Assembly (NCBI GenBank): GCA_002399235.1
Contig: DHDH01000001.1
Coordinates: forward strand, 22,517-86,516
Origin: Firmicutes bacterium UBA4881
Lineage (GTDB): Bacteria; Bacillota; DTU065
Direction: 5' to 3'
DNA length: 64,000 nt
Positions within the stretch are counted from its first letter, which is position 1. Each line of letters opens with the position of its first letter. The notes under the pieces are model-generated. The model saw nothing but the letters and a program-made list of their open reading frames with translations. It ran no database searches and was not told where the DNA came from. A program made the translations under genes and the position numbers. Positions 35,974-45,402 of the stretch are shown piece by piece.

Positions 35974-37224
35974 GTGTCGATTTTTCGCAAAGGACTATAC
36001 CTGTTTAAGAAAGATTCCGTAAGAACTATTCTCACAGTTAGTCAATTTGCCTTGGGAATAGCGGTAGCTTTAATTGTAGTAAATATAAGCGTAAGCTTAA
36101 GTAGATTTACTTTAGAAGCACAGACCTATTTTAACCCTGATTTTGGTATCTACACCGCCTCGTCAAATACAAGTTTACTTGGTCCTATTACTAATAGTTA
36201 TGGTCGTCCACTACCTCCACCGCAATTTGCTGACCAAATTAGCCTTGATTCTAGTGTAATAGCAGCAACTAATTTGCTTCGAGACAACAAAAAAATTACT
36301 GCTAACGGTATTAGCTATATCACAATAACTCACCAGGGTATCTCTACTTTACCTGAAGTAATCCCCATAAAATTTCTGCATGGGTCGTATTTTTCCGAAG
36401 ATGAAGAGAATAACCAGGTTGCAGTTATCTCTGAGTCATTAGCTCGAGCTCTTTTTGGCCAAACCAATGTAATTGGTAAAAAAATAATGACCGAGAAATA
36501 CACCTACACTCCATTTTATAGTTCCATGAAATATCCTCAAACAGAATACACAATAGTAGGAGTCTACCAAGATTTTCCCTTTATAGCTAGACAGGTTTTA
36601 GATAAGATTAACTTTATTCATACCAAAGCGGAAGATAATACTATTATCCAAAGTGCTGGGACAATTTACCTTAAAGCACAGAAAGATAGATTAGTTGAGG
36701 CTGAAAAAGTATTAGAAAAGTTAGCTAAAGATTACTACGGTGAAGAGGCTAAGATCCAGCCAATTAATATCAAAGAGAAAATATCTTATAGTCTGGCTAG
36801 AGGCTTATCGTTAAAGAACCACTTTAACCTTATTGCTATTTTTGCTGTAATTGTGAGCTCTATTGGTATCCTTAGTGTGATGGTTGCTTTTGTAGCTGAT
36901 AGAGCTAAAGAAATCGGTGTAAAGCGAGCTTTAGGAGCTAGCAAAGCGACTATCTTTCTGGAGATAATAATGAATACATTATACTTAACATCTTTTGGTG
37001 CTATAATTGGCATTTTGATTGCTTTACTCACCTCGCCAATTTTATATGCAGAGTTAACAGATTCTATATCGCAATTACAGACCTTTAGTAGTACTGATTT
37101 TGCTCTCTTACCAAGTTCAATTCTTATAGTATTCTTAGCAGCCTGTCTAATAGGCGTTGTCTTTGGTATCTATCCTGCATTGCTGGCAGCGAATCTTCCT
37201 CCATCAGAAGCTTTACGGGAATGA
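35974..37224 (+). CDS. MacB-type FtsX-fold permease (efflux operon 2, gene 2)
   Basis: 416 residues when the GTG at 35974 is used (GGAGGTGTATATCA upstream; the longer frame overlaps the previous gene). Same topology as its operon 1 counterpart, with VAVISESLARALFGQTNVIG in the extracytoplasmic domain, AKEIGVKRALGASKATIFLEI in the FtsX loop and VVFGIYPALLAANLPPSEALR at the end. Its TGA overlaps the start region of the fusion-protein gene. Confidence 0.9.
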   Translation: MSIFRKGLYLFKKDSVRTILTVSQFALGIAVALIVVNISVSLSRFTLEAQTYFNPDFGIYTASSNTSLLGPITNSYGRPLPPPQFADQISLDSSVIAATNLLRDNKKITANGISYITITHQGISTLPEVIPIKFLHGSYFSEDEENNQVAVISESLARALFGQTNVIGKKIMTEKYTYTPFYSSMKYPQTEYTIVGVYQDFPFIARQVLDKINFIHTKAEDNTIIQSAGTIYLKAQKDRLVEAEKVLEKLAKDYYGEEAKIQPINIKEKISYSLARGLSLKNHFNLIAIFAVIVSSIGILSVMVAFVADRAKEIGVKRALGASKATIFLEIIMNTLYLTSFGAIIGILIALLTSPILYAELTDSISQLQTFSSTDFALLPSSILIVFLAACLIGVVFGIYPALLAANLPPSEALRE

Positions 37225-37238
37225 GGGGTGAAGGTAAA

Positions 37239-38537
37239 TTGGATAAATACCAACCGATTATTAGGGAAAAACCGAAAAACCCGAGAAAAAGCCAGCAAAC
37301 AAAGCTAATCCTGTTTATTCTTCTAGGTATCACGGTTTTAATAACGGTACCTATCTACTTGTTTCTACCTCAAAATCAAACTTATAAGCTTTACGATTAT
37401 ACTTACTCCACTGTTAAGACTAGGACTTTCCGCGAATATATAACTGTAGCTGGCCAGATTAACGCTCGTAAAGTAGTTAACCTTACTGCTCCATTTAAAG
37501 GTTGGCTAGAAGAGATCTATGTTAAAACTGGTGATTTGGTAGCTGAAGGTGATTTACTATTTAGGTTAGTTTCAGATGACCTAGATAAAGAACTGGTAGA
37601 GGTAACCGAAAATCTAGCTAAAGCAACTAATGACTTGGAAAGATCTAAATTAGATCTCATGATCGAAACCCAAAGATTTGCTAAAGATGCCAGGGAGCGC
37701 AATAACCAAATTAATCAGCTTGAATCTACATTGAAAGAAAAAGAAGCGCTTTTTGAACTAGGAGCCCTTAGTAAAAAAGAGTTAAATAATGCTATTGAAG
37801 CTTTTGAATCAGCAAAACTTGATCAAAGTATTAAACAATTGACTTCGGAAAAAACTCTTCTAGCTGCTAAAATGTCCTTAACAAATTCAGAAAAACAGTA
37901 TCGCCTGGCTCAAGAAAAACTTGCTGAAATTAATCTCCTAATTAGTAATAAAGAAATTAAAAGTCCGATCGCAGGGAAGATATTAGAAACTACCGATCTA
38001 AAAGATTCTGAGGTTAATACAAGTAATATTCTCGCGAAGATTGCCACTATTAATAATCCTTATGTACAAATCTTCATCCCTACTACAGAAAGCGAAAAGA
38101 TAATAAATGGTTTACCTGTAACCATTAAAACAACAACCTCTAATTACAAAGGATATGTAGATAAAGTTGCTCTCAATATCCAAAACCATACAACCTTAGG
38201 TCCTACTGTTGTCGGGACTGTACTTTTTAAGGAAAACCCAGAATTTATCATTCCTGGTACCGAATGTAAAGTGGAGATAGAACTAGGTAGTAGAGATAGT
38301 GTTTTGTATCTTCCCCGTGGTCCTTATATAAGTACAGGATCTAGTATGAATGCTTACACCATTAAAGATAATAAAGCAAACAAAACTCCAGTACGTTTAG
38401 GTGTTTTCGATGGTAGTGATGTAGAAATTATCGAAGGGTTAGAGGCTGGAGACGTTGTTATTACAAGTTCATATGAGGACTTTATCGAGTTTTACCAAAT
38501 AGAGATAGATCCAAGAGGAGGGCGTAAAAATGATTAA
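37239..38537 (+). CDS. MacA/HlyD-type membrane-fusion protein (efflux operon 2, gene 3)
   Basis: 432 residues from a TTG at 37239; GAGGGGTGAAGG lies just before it and the product then begins MDKYQPIIREKPKNPRK, parallel to MHKDKPIIINKPRPKK in operon 1. It has one membrane anchor (about 22-45), a lipoyl half GWLEEIYVKTGDLVAEGDLL, a coiled-coil hairpin (about 105-230), the second lipoyl half KSPIAGKILETTDLK and the end VVITSSYEDF. It overlaps the ATPase gene by 8 bases, as in operon 1. Confidence 0.9.
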   Translation: MDKYQPIIREKPKNPRKSQQTKLILFILLGITVLITVPIYLFLPQNQTYKLYDYTYSTVKTRTFREYITVAGQINARKVVNLTAPFKGWLEEIYVKTGDLVAEGDLLFRLVSDDLDKELVEVTENLAKATNDLERSKLDLMIETQRFAKDARERNNQINQLESTLKEKEALFELGALSKKELNNAIEAFESAKLDQSIKQLTSEKTLLAAKMSLTNSEKQYRLAQEKLAEINLLISNKEIKSPIAGKILETTDLKDSEVNTSNILAKIATINNPYVQIFIPTTESEKIINGLPVTIKTTTSNYKGYVDKVALNIQNHTTLGPTVVGTVLFKENPEFIIPGTECKVEIELGSRDSVLYLPRGPYISTGSSMNAYTIKDNKANKTPVRLGVFDGSDVEIIEGLEAGDVVITSSYEDFIEFYQIEIDPRGGRKND

Positions 38538-39255
38538 GTTAGACAACATTGTCAAGCTATATTCATTAGGCGATAATATTATTCGAGCTTTAGACGGAGT
38601 CACTCTATCTATTGAACGTGAAGATTTTATCTCCATAATGGGCCCATCTGGTTCTGGAAAGTCTACGTTGTTACACATTTTAGGTTGTTTAGATCTACCC
38701 ACAAGTGGTGCTTATTATCTAGAAGATGTAGATATATCCCACCTAAGTGATAAAGAAATATCGCGAATTCGCAATCAGCATTTTGGTTTTATTTTCCAAG
38801 CTTATAATTTGCTTCCAGAGTTAAACGCTTTAGAGAATGTTGAACTACCGATGATCTACAAAAAGATATCCCTTAAAGAGCGGAAAGAAATTGCTAAATC
38901 ATTATTAGACAAAGTTGGTCTAGCACATCGCATAAAGCACTTCCCCTCACAATTATCAGGTGGAGAGCAACAAAGGGTAGCTATAGCTCGTGCACTTGCT
39001 AATAATCCTACTTTGATTCTTGCCGATGAACCTACTGGTAATTTGCCTAGCGAACATGGTGAAGAGATTATGGAAATGCTGTGTCAGTTAAACGAAGAAA
39101 GCTCTACGATAATAGTTGTCACTCACGACCATAAAATCGGTTCTTATGCTAAAAAACTAATTCGATTAAAAGACGGTTTAATCGTCTATGAAAACGAGAT
39201 AACAGAACGTTTTTCAGCTGAATATGTCTCGAAAATTGCTGCTTCCACAGTGTAG
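38530..39255 (+). CDS. MacB/LolD-type ABC transporter ATPase (efflux operon 2, gene 4)
   Basis: 241 residues. Walker A GPSGSGKST, Q-loop FIFQAYNLLPELNALENV, signature LSGGEQQRVAIARALAN, Walker B LILADEPTGNL and H-loop VTHD are intact. Near-identical in motif context to the operon 1 ATPase (both carry GCLDLP, SHLSDKEISRIRN-like and LLPELNAL). ATG follows AAGAGGAGGGCGTAAAA. Confidence 0.93.
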   Translation: MIKLDNIVKLYSLGDNIIRALDGVTLSIEREDFISIMGPSGSGKSTLLHILGCLDLPTSGAYYLEDVDISHLSDKEISRIRNQHFGFIFQAYNLLPELNALENVELPMIYKKISLKERKEIAKSLLDKVGLAHRIKHFPSQLSGGEQQRVAIARALANNPTLILADEPTGNLPSEHGEEIMEMLCQLNEESSTIIVVTHDHKIGSYAKKLIRLKDGLIVYENEITERFSAEYVSKIAASTV

Positions 39256-39265
39256 GAGGATGAAA

Positions 39266-40285
39266 ATGAGACATTTAGCTGTAATTATAAGTATCCTAGT
39301 GTTAAGTTTAAGCATGTCAGCAGAACTCCTTTCTTTAGATACGCTTATCGATGCAGCTGTTAAAATTTCGCCTAATATTTTAAGTGCTGAGCTTACAATT
39401 GAAGATGCCGAGATCGAATTAAAACGTGCACTCTATAAAGAAACCACTCTACCTCCTAATACAATAAACGAAAAGAAAAAAGCTATTGAAAATGCCTGGT
39501 TTAACCTAGAAAAAACCAAAAAATTAGTTAATAAAGAGACTAGTAATATTGCTTTATCAGTTCTAAAAGCTCAACATGGTCTAAGACAAAAAGAGATCTC
39601 CTTTTTAGAGGCTAAACGAGATCTAGAAATTGCAGTTGTAAAGTTTGATAGAGGAAGTATCTCCTTAAACGATCTGATAGGTTTCGAAGATAAGTACACT
39701 TCTAGTAGTGATGCAAAAGAGCAAAGCAAAGAAACTTTAAAACTTGCTAAAGAAAAACTATGTCAACAGGTTGGTTTAGACTTTGACACAGAAATTGAAG
39801 TGGATTCTAAATTAGAGCCTCTGATCTTGAATATCTCTTTAGACGAGTTAATAGAAGCCAATAAGCGGTATGATTCTTCTTATCTTTCGGTAGTTAACTC
39901 TGTAAGTTTACGCGAAAGCGAACTAAAACAAATGCTCGAAGATAAAGAAGCTAATCTTACTATCCGCCAAAAAGAAATTAGCCTAGAAAAAGCTAAGATT
40001 GATCTAAAAGCTAAAGAAAGTACGATTATCTCTAACTCCCGAACAACCTTATCGGCATATAACTCCCAGTTAAAAAATCTAGAAAAGGCTGAAACTGAAG
40101 TTACAAAGGCTAAAAAACGTTTAAATGAAGCTTATAAGCAATACGAAGATGGTTTAATTACTTTAAATGACCTAGAAGACCGCCAATACCAAGAAGAGAT
40201 AGCTTTAATGAAGCTTGTAGAAGCTAAATGGGACCTTCATTTAGCTAGTCTTTCGCTACAGATGGTTTTTGAAGGCGGTGATTGA
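39266..40285 (+). CDS. Short TolC-like protein lacking barrel strands (efflux operon 2, gene 5)
   Basis: 339 residues from ATG at 39266 (GGAGG with six-base spacing). Signal peptide MRHLAVIISILVLSLSMS. The chain is helical coiled coil in two OEP-like halves; repeat turns are KFDRGSISLNDLIGFEDKY and YEDGLITLNDLEDRQYQEE. Where TolC proteins insert barrel strands the sequence reads ALYKETTLPPNTINEKKKA and LKQMLEDKEANLTIRQKEIS, with no strand character. The same omission in both operons argues that this subunit is a real periplasmic component, not a damaged gene. Confidence 0.72.
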   Translation: MRHLAVIISILVLSLSMSAELLSLDTLIDAAVKISPNILSAELTIEDAEIELKRALYKETTLPPNTINEKKKAIENAWFNLEKTKKLVNKETSNIALSVLKAQHGLRQKEISFLEAKRDLEIAVVKFDRGSISLNDLIGFEDKYTSSSDAKEQSKETLKLAKEKLCQQVGLDFDTEIEVDSKLEPLILNISLDELIEANKRYDSSYLSVVNSVSLRESELKQMLEDKEANLTIRQKEISLEKAKIDLKAKESTIISNSRTTLSAYNSQLKNLEKAETEVTKAKKRLNEAYKQYEDGLITLNDLEDRQYQEEIALMKLVEAKWDLHLASLSLQMVFEGGD

Positions 40286-40287
40286 TT

Positions 40288-41484
40288 ATGCCTAGAAAAC
40301 TTATTTTCTTCATTTTACTCTTACTTTTAACTAATTCATCGATAGCTCTCACTTTAGATGAAGCTTTTGAATTAGCTAAAAATGGTCCCGAGGGTATCGC
40401 TTTGCAAGCTGTGGTAAAGACTGATATCAGTTATTCTTTAGAATTAAACTCAAAGATTTCTTCAGATAATCTCTTAACTTCGACAGAAATTAAAGGACTT
40501 GCGCAAATAAAATCTCTCAATTTATCTGGTACAGTAGACCTAAAAAACAAAAATGCTAATGCTCGTTTTAACCTACCTTTAGAGCTAATAAATTATAAGG
40601 CACTGTATAAACCTGACACTGACTTGTTATTAAGCCTTAGAAGTCGGGTAACTAATCTCTTCTTTAATATTCTAGAGAGTGATAACCAATTAGAGGCTAA
40701 ACTATTAGCTTTAGAAATAGCGAAAGAAGAATACGAAAGAAGTAATCTTTACTTTGCCAGAGGTACTATCTCTTTTAAAGCCCTTTCTCAATCTTTAGAG
40801 GAAAAACAAAGAGCAGAAAATCAATTACAACAATTCATCAATACTTATAAAGATAACCAAAATGAACTAGCTTATCTCCTGGACTTAGTAGGAGTGCAGC
40901 CTCTTACCGATGACTATTCGCTAACTTTTAAACTTTTAGATGATCTGCCCTTAACCGAAAAAGAACAATCTGAACTCGATTACCCTATACTTGCAGCACA
41001 GCTTGAACTCGAACAGTTAAAGAAGCTACATTTCCCGCAACTAAGCCTAGAGGGAACTGGAAGTATAGGGCAAACAAATAAATATTATGTAGGTCTATCC
41101 CTAAGATACCTTGTTTTGAGTAGTAATCAGAATGCTTTAAAAAGGAACGCTCAAGCAAAGCTAGAAAATGCTAAACTCGAACGAAATAAAAAAGAAAGAA
41201 ACTTAATAAAAGAGAAAAACCGCCTGAAAAACGACTATAACAATGAGGTCTTAGCTTTAGAAGCCGCTAAACTCAGATTAAAAGAAAATGAAGAATTTTA
41301 TGAGTTAGCAAGCAAAGCGTATCAGGATGGTCTAATTTCGGATCTCGATCAAAAAAGAGCTTATTTAACTCTGTTGCAAGCTAGGGCTAATTACAAGTCT
41401 ACCTACCACAAGTGTTTTAAACTGAAGCTAGCAATAGAAGGGGTTACCCTCTACCAGCAGGGTAATCTGGCAATAACTATCTAA
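40288..41484 (+). CDS. TolC-like outer-membrane efflux protein with barrel strands (efflux operon 2, gene 6)
   Basis: 398 residues from ATG at 40288 (GGCGGTGATTG upstream), signal peptide MPRKLIFFILLLLLTNSSIA. Strand-forming segments occur in both halves: about 65-90 (KSLNLSGTVDLKNKNANARF) and about 248-270 (FPQLSLEGTGSIGQTNKYYV), flanked by long helices, matching TolC barrel placement. The helix-end turns YFARGTISFKALSQSLEE and YQDGLISDLDQKRAYLTLLQ are typical. Probable outer-membrane duct of this exporter, perhaps mixed with the barrel-less neighbour. Confidence 0.8.
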   Translation: MPRKLIFFILLLLLTNSSIALTLDEAFELAKNGPEGIALQAVVKTDISYSLELNSKISSDNLLTSTEIKGLAQIKSLNLSGTVDLKNKNANARFNLPLELINYKALYKPDTDLLLSLRSRVTNLFFNILESDNQLEAKLLALEIAKEEYERSNLYFARGTISFKALSQSLEEKQRAENQLQQFINTYKDNQNELAYLLDLVGVQPLTDDYSLTFKLLDDLPLTEKEQSELDYPILAAQLELEQLKKLHFPQLSLEGTGSIGQTNKYYVGLSLRYLVLSSNQNALKRNAQAKLENAKLERNKKERNLIKEKNRLKNDYNNEVLALEAAKLRLKENEEFYELASKAYQDGLISDLDQKRAYLTLLQARANYKSTYHKCFKLKLAIEGVTLYQQGNLAITI

Positions 41485-41531
41485 TTTTGGTTTAGGGTAA
41501 TTCCAACTAAATTATATTAACTCAATTGAGT

Positions 41532-41563
41532 AGGAGGGGGTGTAACCACCGCCTCCTCTCTTT
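41532..41563 (+). terminator. Terminator of efflux operon 2
   Basis: AGGAGGGGGTG pairs with CACCGCCTCCT (one mismatch) across a four-base loop, 41532-41542 with 41547-41557, followed by CTCTCTTT. Confidence 0.75.
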
Positions 41564-41720
41564 ATGTAGCTCTAGGTCCTGGAAAGTGAGGTTCTGGACT
41601 TTACTTTTAGCAAGCTATTGATTATTTTTTTCAAAACTAAGAAGCTTTTTTAGTTTTTCCAAAGATAAAAACGCCAAAGCATTCATATCTATCTAGGAGA
41701 AAGTGTGAGGAGGGAGTAGT

Positions 41721-42863
41721 ATGAAGCTTTTGCGTTTTTTAGTTTTTGTTCTGCTTATGTTGTTTAGTGTTGTTGTTTTGGGTCCTGTACCAGATAACTA
41801 CACCCTCGAATGTATTTCGCAGCCAACAACTGTTATTGATTTAAGCCCAACGTTAAAACAGAAACCGGTTATTGGTGCTTCAGCGGCTATTTTATATGAA
41901 CCAAAGAGTAAAACAATTCTTTTTTCTAAAAAAGCTGAAACCGAAAGAGCTCCAGCTTCAACCACAAAAATTATGACCGCCATTCTGACTTTAGAAAGGT
42001 GTGCTTTAGACGAGGTAGTAACTATTAGTAGAAAAGCTTCGAGAGTTGGTGGTTCACAAGTAGGACTAAAAGAAGGCGAAAAACATTCGGTAGAAGAACT
42101 CTTATGGAGTCTACTATTAGTTTCTGGTAACGATGCAGCTATAGCACTAGCTGAACATATAGCTGGTTCGGTAGAGAAATTTGCTATTTATATGAATACA
42201 AGAGCCAGAGAGTTAGGCTGCCAAAATACTAATTTCGTTAATCCTCATGGACTGTCTGCACCTGGTCATTATAGCTCAGTTTATGATTTAGCACTCATAA
42301 CCGCTCATGCTCTCCAGTATCCTTTCTTTCAAGAGATGGTATCAGCAAAAGAAAAAGAGATTCCTTGGAGCCAATCTTGGGATCGCTATTTGAAAAATAC
42401 CAATAAACTATTATGGATCTTAGAAGGTGCAGATGGAGTAAAGACAGGTACGACTAATTTAGCTGGTGCTTGCTTAGTATCATCAGCTTCTAAAGATGGT
42501 AGACAATTAATTGCTGTTGTTTTAAATAGTAGGGATCGTTGGGTTGAATCAGCAAGGTTATTAAAATGGGGCTTCGATAATTTTGCTTGCCAGTTAGTTA
42601 TAGGAAAGACAGAGACGATTCCCGATGTTTATGTCAATAATGGTAAGTATTTTGCTGTAGGTAATACCAATAAAGATATTTATGTCACGATCCCTAAAGG
42701 AGTTCAGCCGATTATAAAATTTCACCCCTATGAGCTACATGCTCCTGTTTTAAAAGAGCAGATAATAGGTGTTCTGGAGGTAGGACCAATACTAGGGCAA
42801 ACTAGTAAACAACCTGTATATTCATCTTTCAAGGTCGGGAAAAAGAATTTCTTTCGTAAGTAA
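41721..42863 (+). CDS. dacF: D-alanyl-D-alanine carboxypeptidase, DacF/PBP5-type
   Basis: 380 residues with an N-terminal signal segment. The three penicillin-binding motifs are present: S-x-x-K as PASTTKIMTA (about 80-88), SGN as LLVSGNDAAIALAEH (about 135) and KTG as GADGVKTGTTNLAGAC (about 236), followed by a PBP5_C-like beta domain. It trims the last D-Ala from stem peptides and so controls crosslinking; DacF/DacB types often act on the spore cortex. GAGGAGGGAGTAGT precedes the ATG. It lies alone between the efflux operon and the U32 gene. Confidence 0.92.
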   Translation: MKLLRFLVFVLLMLFSVVVLGPVPDNYTLECISQPTTVIDLSPTLKQKPVIGASAAILYEPKSKTILFSKKAETERAPASTTKIMTAILTLERCALDEVVTISRKASRVGGSQVGLKEGEKHSVEELLWSLLLVSGNDAAIALAEHIAGSVEKFAIYMNTRARELGCQNTNFVNPHGLSAPGHYSSVYDLALITAHALQYPFFQEMVSAKEKEIPWSQSWDRYLKNTNKLLWILEGADGVKTGTTNLAGACLVSSASKDGRQLIAVVLNSRDRWVESARLLKWGFDNFACQLVIGKTETIPDVYVNNGKYFAVGNTNKDIYVTIPKGVQPIIKFHPYELHAPVLKEQIIGVLEVGPILGQTSKQPVYSSFKVGKKNFFRK

Positions 42864-42962
42864 TACGTTTGTTAATTAGGAGCTTTCTTTACCGAGTTTA
42901 TTAACTAAATCTTTGCTATAATAATAATGACAATAATTGATTATAAGGATGGCTTAAAGCAT

Positions 42963-45389
42963 ATGGCAATAAAAAATATAGAGCTCTTAGCTCCTGTGGG
43001 AGATTTTGATAGTTTATATGCTGCAATAGCTAGCGGCGCTAATGCTGTTTATTTAGGTGGCAAAGCTTTTAGCGCTAGAGCTTCAGCAGCCAATTTTAAT
43101 AACGAAGAACTTATTGAGGTTGTTAATTACTGTAAACTACGCCAGGTTAAGGTCTATGTGACAGTAAATACATTAATAAAAGACAAAGAACTCGCTAGTG
43201 CCAATGATTTCCTGGCCTTTCTCAATAAAATTGGTGTGGACGGGGTAATCGTTCAAGATTTAGGTCTTTGGTTATTAGCAGAGAAATATCTTGGTTTAGA
43301 AAAACACGTGTCTACTCAGATGACTCTCCACAACACATCAGCGGTAGAAATGCTCCAAAAAGCAGAGGCTTACCGAGTGGTGTTGTCGCGTGAACTTAGT
43401 CTAGAAGAAGTCGCAGCTATTAAAAATAAAACAGGTATTAGCCTCGAAGTATTTGGCCATGGGGCTCTCTGTTTTAGCTATAGTGGACAATGTTTAATGA
43501 GTAGCCTACTTGGTGAGAGAAGTGGTAACAGGGGGCGGTGTGCTCAACCTTGCCGCTTGAACTACTCACTTCTAGATCAATTTGGTGAAAGATATACCTC
43601 TATAGGACCGTATCTACTTAGCCCTAAAGATCTGCGTACCGGTCTTGATTTATCTAAATTGGAAGGAGTAGTTGACTCCTTAAAGTTAGAAGGAAGACTA
43701 AAAAAACCAGAATATGTAGCTACTATAACTCGTACCTATAGAGCGTTATTAGATGGTTCAATTAACCTTCAAGAAGCAGAGAAAACTTTACGTGAGGTTT
43801 TTAACCGAGACTTTACCAAAGGTTATCTTTTCGGTGAGAGAGGGCGCCAAATTATGGGCCATCAAAGGCCTAATATGCGAGGGCTTTTTCTCGGTCAGAT
43901 AACTAAATCGACAGGAGATTCCATCACTATCAAGCTGCAGCAACAACTTAATAAAGGTGATGGTATCGAAGTCTGGTTAGAAGCAGAAAACAGTATTGGT
44001 ACAGTCGTTGGGGAAATTGTTAAAGATGGTTATAAAATAGAGAGTGCTAACCCAAACGATTTAGTAACTATACCCTTAAGAAAATTGGTGCCAGTAGGAG
44101 CAAAAGTTTATAAGACTAAAGCCAAAGAGTTAATCTCTTTAGCTCAAAGCACTTATCGATCAGAACGTGAATATCGTAAGCAACCACTAGACTTTTTTGT
44201 CAAAGCAAAAATTGGGTCTGAATTTTCCATAGTAGTTACAAACAACTATGGAGTAACAGGTCAAGGTATTAGTGAGCATCTCTTAGAGAAAGCCCAAAAA
44301 AGGCCTTTGAGTTTTGAGGTACTAAAAGAACAACTGAACAGGTTAGGGAACACCCCTTACAATTTAGCAAATCTAGAAGTTGAGTTAGACCATAATGTGA
44401 TGGTACCTTTCAGTGTAATTAACGAAACTAGAAGGATAGCTATTGATGATTTAGAGGCTAAGCTCATAGCTAGAAGTAGACGTGAACCGGTAATAGTTGA
44501 TTTGCCTGAACCATCTATAGCTAAAAAAAGACCGTCTTTATTAATTGCTGAGGTAGCAACTCCTAACCTCTTTAAGAAAGCTCTCAAGGCTAAACCAGAT
44601 CTTATTTACATCTCTGGAGAACGCTTGCAAAGAAATGGCTTTACCTACAAGTCTTTAGAGGAAGCGAGAATTGCTTGCCAAGCCGAGGGCATTCCTTGTT
44701 ATTATGTTTTCCCCCGAATAATGCACGATAACGAACTAAAAAGAGAAGGTAGTTTTATTGCTACGCAAAAATTCGATGGTTATGTAGTTGGCAATCTAGG
44801 TGCTTTTTCATTGCTTAAGCCCCAAGATAAGATCGTTTTTGATTGGGGTTTAAATATCATGAATTATCTAGCAGCTGAGTTTTTGCTTACCTATGCTGGC
44901 GATTTCTGCTGGGAGAGGTTTACAGCTTCCCTAGAACTAGAAAAAACAGAGTTGGCAGAATTAGCTGAGAAAATACCTCTGGAAGTGGTTGTTCACGGAA
45001 ATCTACCCCTCATGATCAGTAAAAATTGTATTATTGGTACCACCAGAGGGGAAGGAACCTGTTCTCGTTGCAGTAGATTTTGCGAAGAAAAAGATTATTA
45101 TCTTGAAGATAGATTAAAGTATCGTTTTCCCCTTTTTAGTGATAGAGATGGTAGAAGCCATATCTATAATTCGCGTGATCTTTGCTTAATTGATGAAGTT
45201 AGTAAGATAAAGGAATTCGCTTCGGTTAGATTGATGTTCTCTATAGAGGACGAGCCAGTTACCGAAATCATAGATGCGTATAAATTAGTCAGGGAACAAA
45301 CCCTGGATGCCTCTACTCTGAAAGAAAGACTATTAGCTATTAGTCCAAGACCCTTTACCACGGGGCACTATTTCAGGGGGGTTGAATAG
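42963..45389 (+). CDS. U32-family peptidase/hydroxylase with DUF3656 (RlhA-like)
   Basis: 808 residues from ATG at 42963 (AAGGATGG upstream); the earlier ATG at 42927 lies inside a TATAAT-like promoter element and has no ribosome site. It opens with ELLAPVGDFDSLYAAIASGANAVYLGG and carries the U32 signature FSYSGQCLMSSLLGERSGNRGRCAQPCR (seen here in parts: GHGALCFSYSGQC and RSGNRGRCAQPCR), then a DUF3656 insert and a second TIM-barrel-like part ending near CSRCSRFCEEKDYY. E. coli RlhA of this family hydroxylates 23S rRNA C2501. The conserved cysteines support an Fe-S cofactor. MutS2 follows in the same direction. Confidence 0.88.
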   Translation: MAIKNIELLAPVGDFDSLYAAIASGANAVYLGGKAFSARASAANFNNEELIEVVNYCKLRQVKVYVTVNTLIKDKELASANDFLAFLNKIGVDGVIVQDLGLWLLAEKYLGLEKHVSTQMTLHNTSAVEMLQKAEAYRVVLSRELSLEEVAAIKNKTGISLEVFGHGALCFSYSGQCLMSSLLGERSGNRGRCAQPCRLNYSLLDQFGERYTSIGPYLLSPKDLRTGLDLSKLEGVVDSLKLEGRLKKPEYVATITRTYRALLDGSINLQEAEKTLREVFNRDFTKGYLFGERGRQIMGHQRPNMRGLFLGQITKSTGDSITIKLQQQLNKGDGIEVWLEAENSIGTVVGEIVKDGYKIESANPNDLVTIPLRKLVPVGAKVYKTKAKELISLAQSTYRSEREYRKQPLDFFVKAKIGSEFSIVVTNNYGVTGQGISEHLLEKAQKRPLSFEVLKEQLNRLGNTPYNLANLEVELDHNVMVPFSVINETRRIAIDDLEAKLIARSRREPVIVDLPEPSIAKKRPSLLIAEVATPNLFKKALKAKPDLIYISGERLQRNGFTYKSLEEARIACQAEGIPCYYVFPRIMHDNELKREGSFIATQKFDGYVVGNLGAFSLLKPQDKIVFDWGLNIMNYLAAEFLLTYAGDFCWERFTASLELEKTELAELAEKIPLEVVVHGNLPLMISKNCIIGTTRGEGTCSRCSRFCEEKDYYLEDRLKYRFPLFSDRDGRSHIYNSRDLCLIDEVSKIKEFASVRLMFSIEDEPVTEIIDAYKLVREQTLDASTLKERLLAISPRPFTTGHYFRGVE

Positions 45390-45402
45390 GAGAGAGCTAG
45401 AT

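Noticed and set aside
42927..42962. Longer N-terminus for the U32 protein from ATG at 42927
   Set aside because: That ATG follows a TATAAT-like element by a few bases and has no ribosome site; homologues begin near the ATG at 42963.
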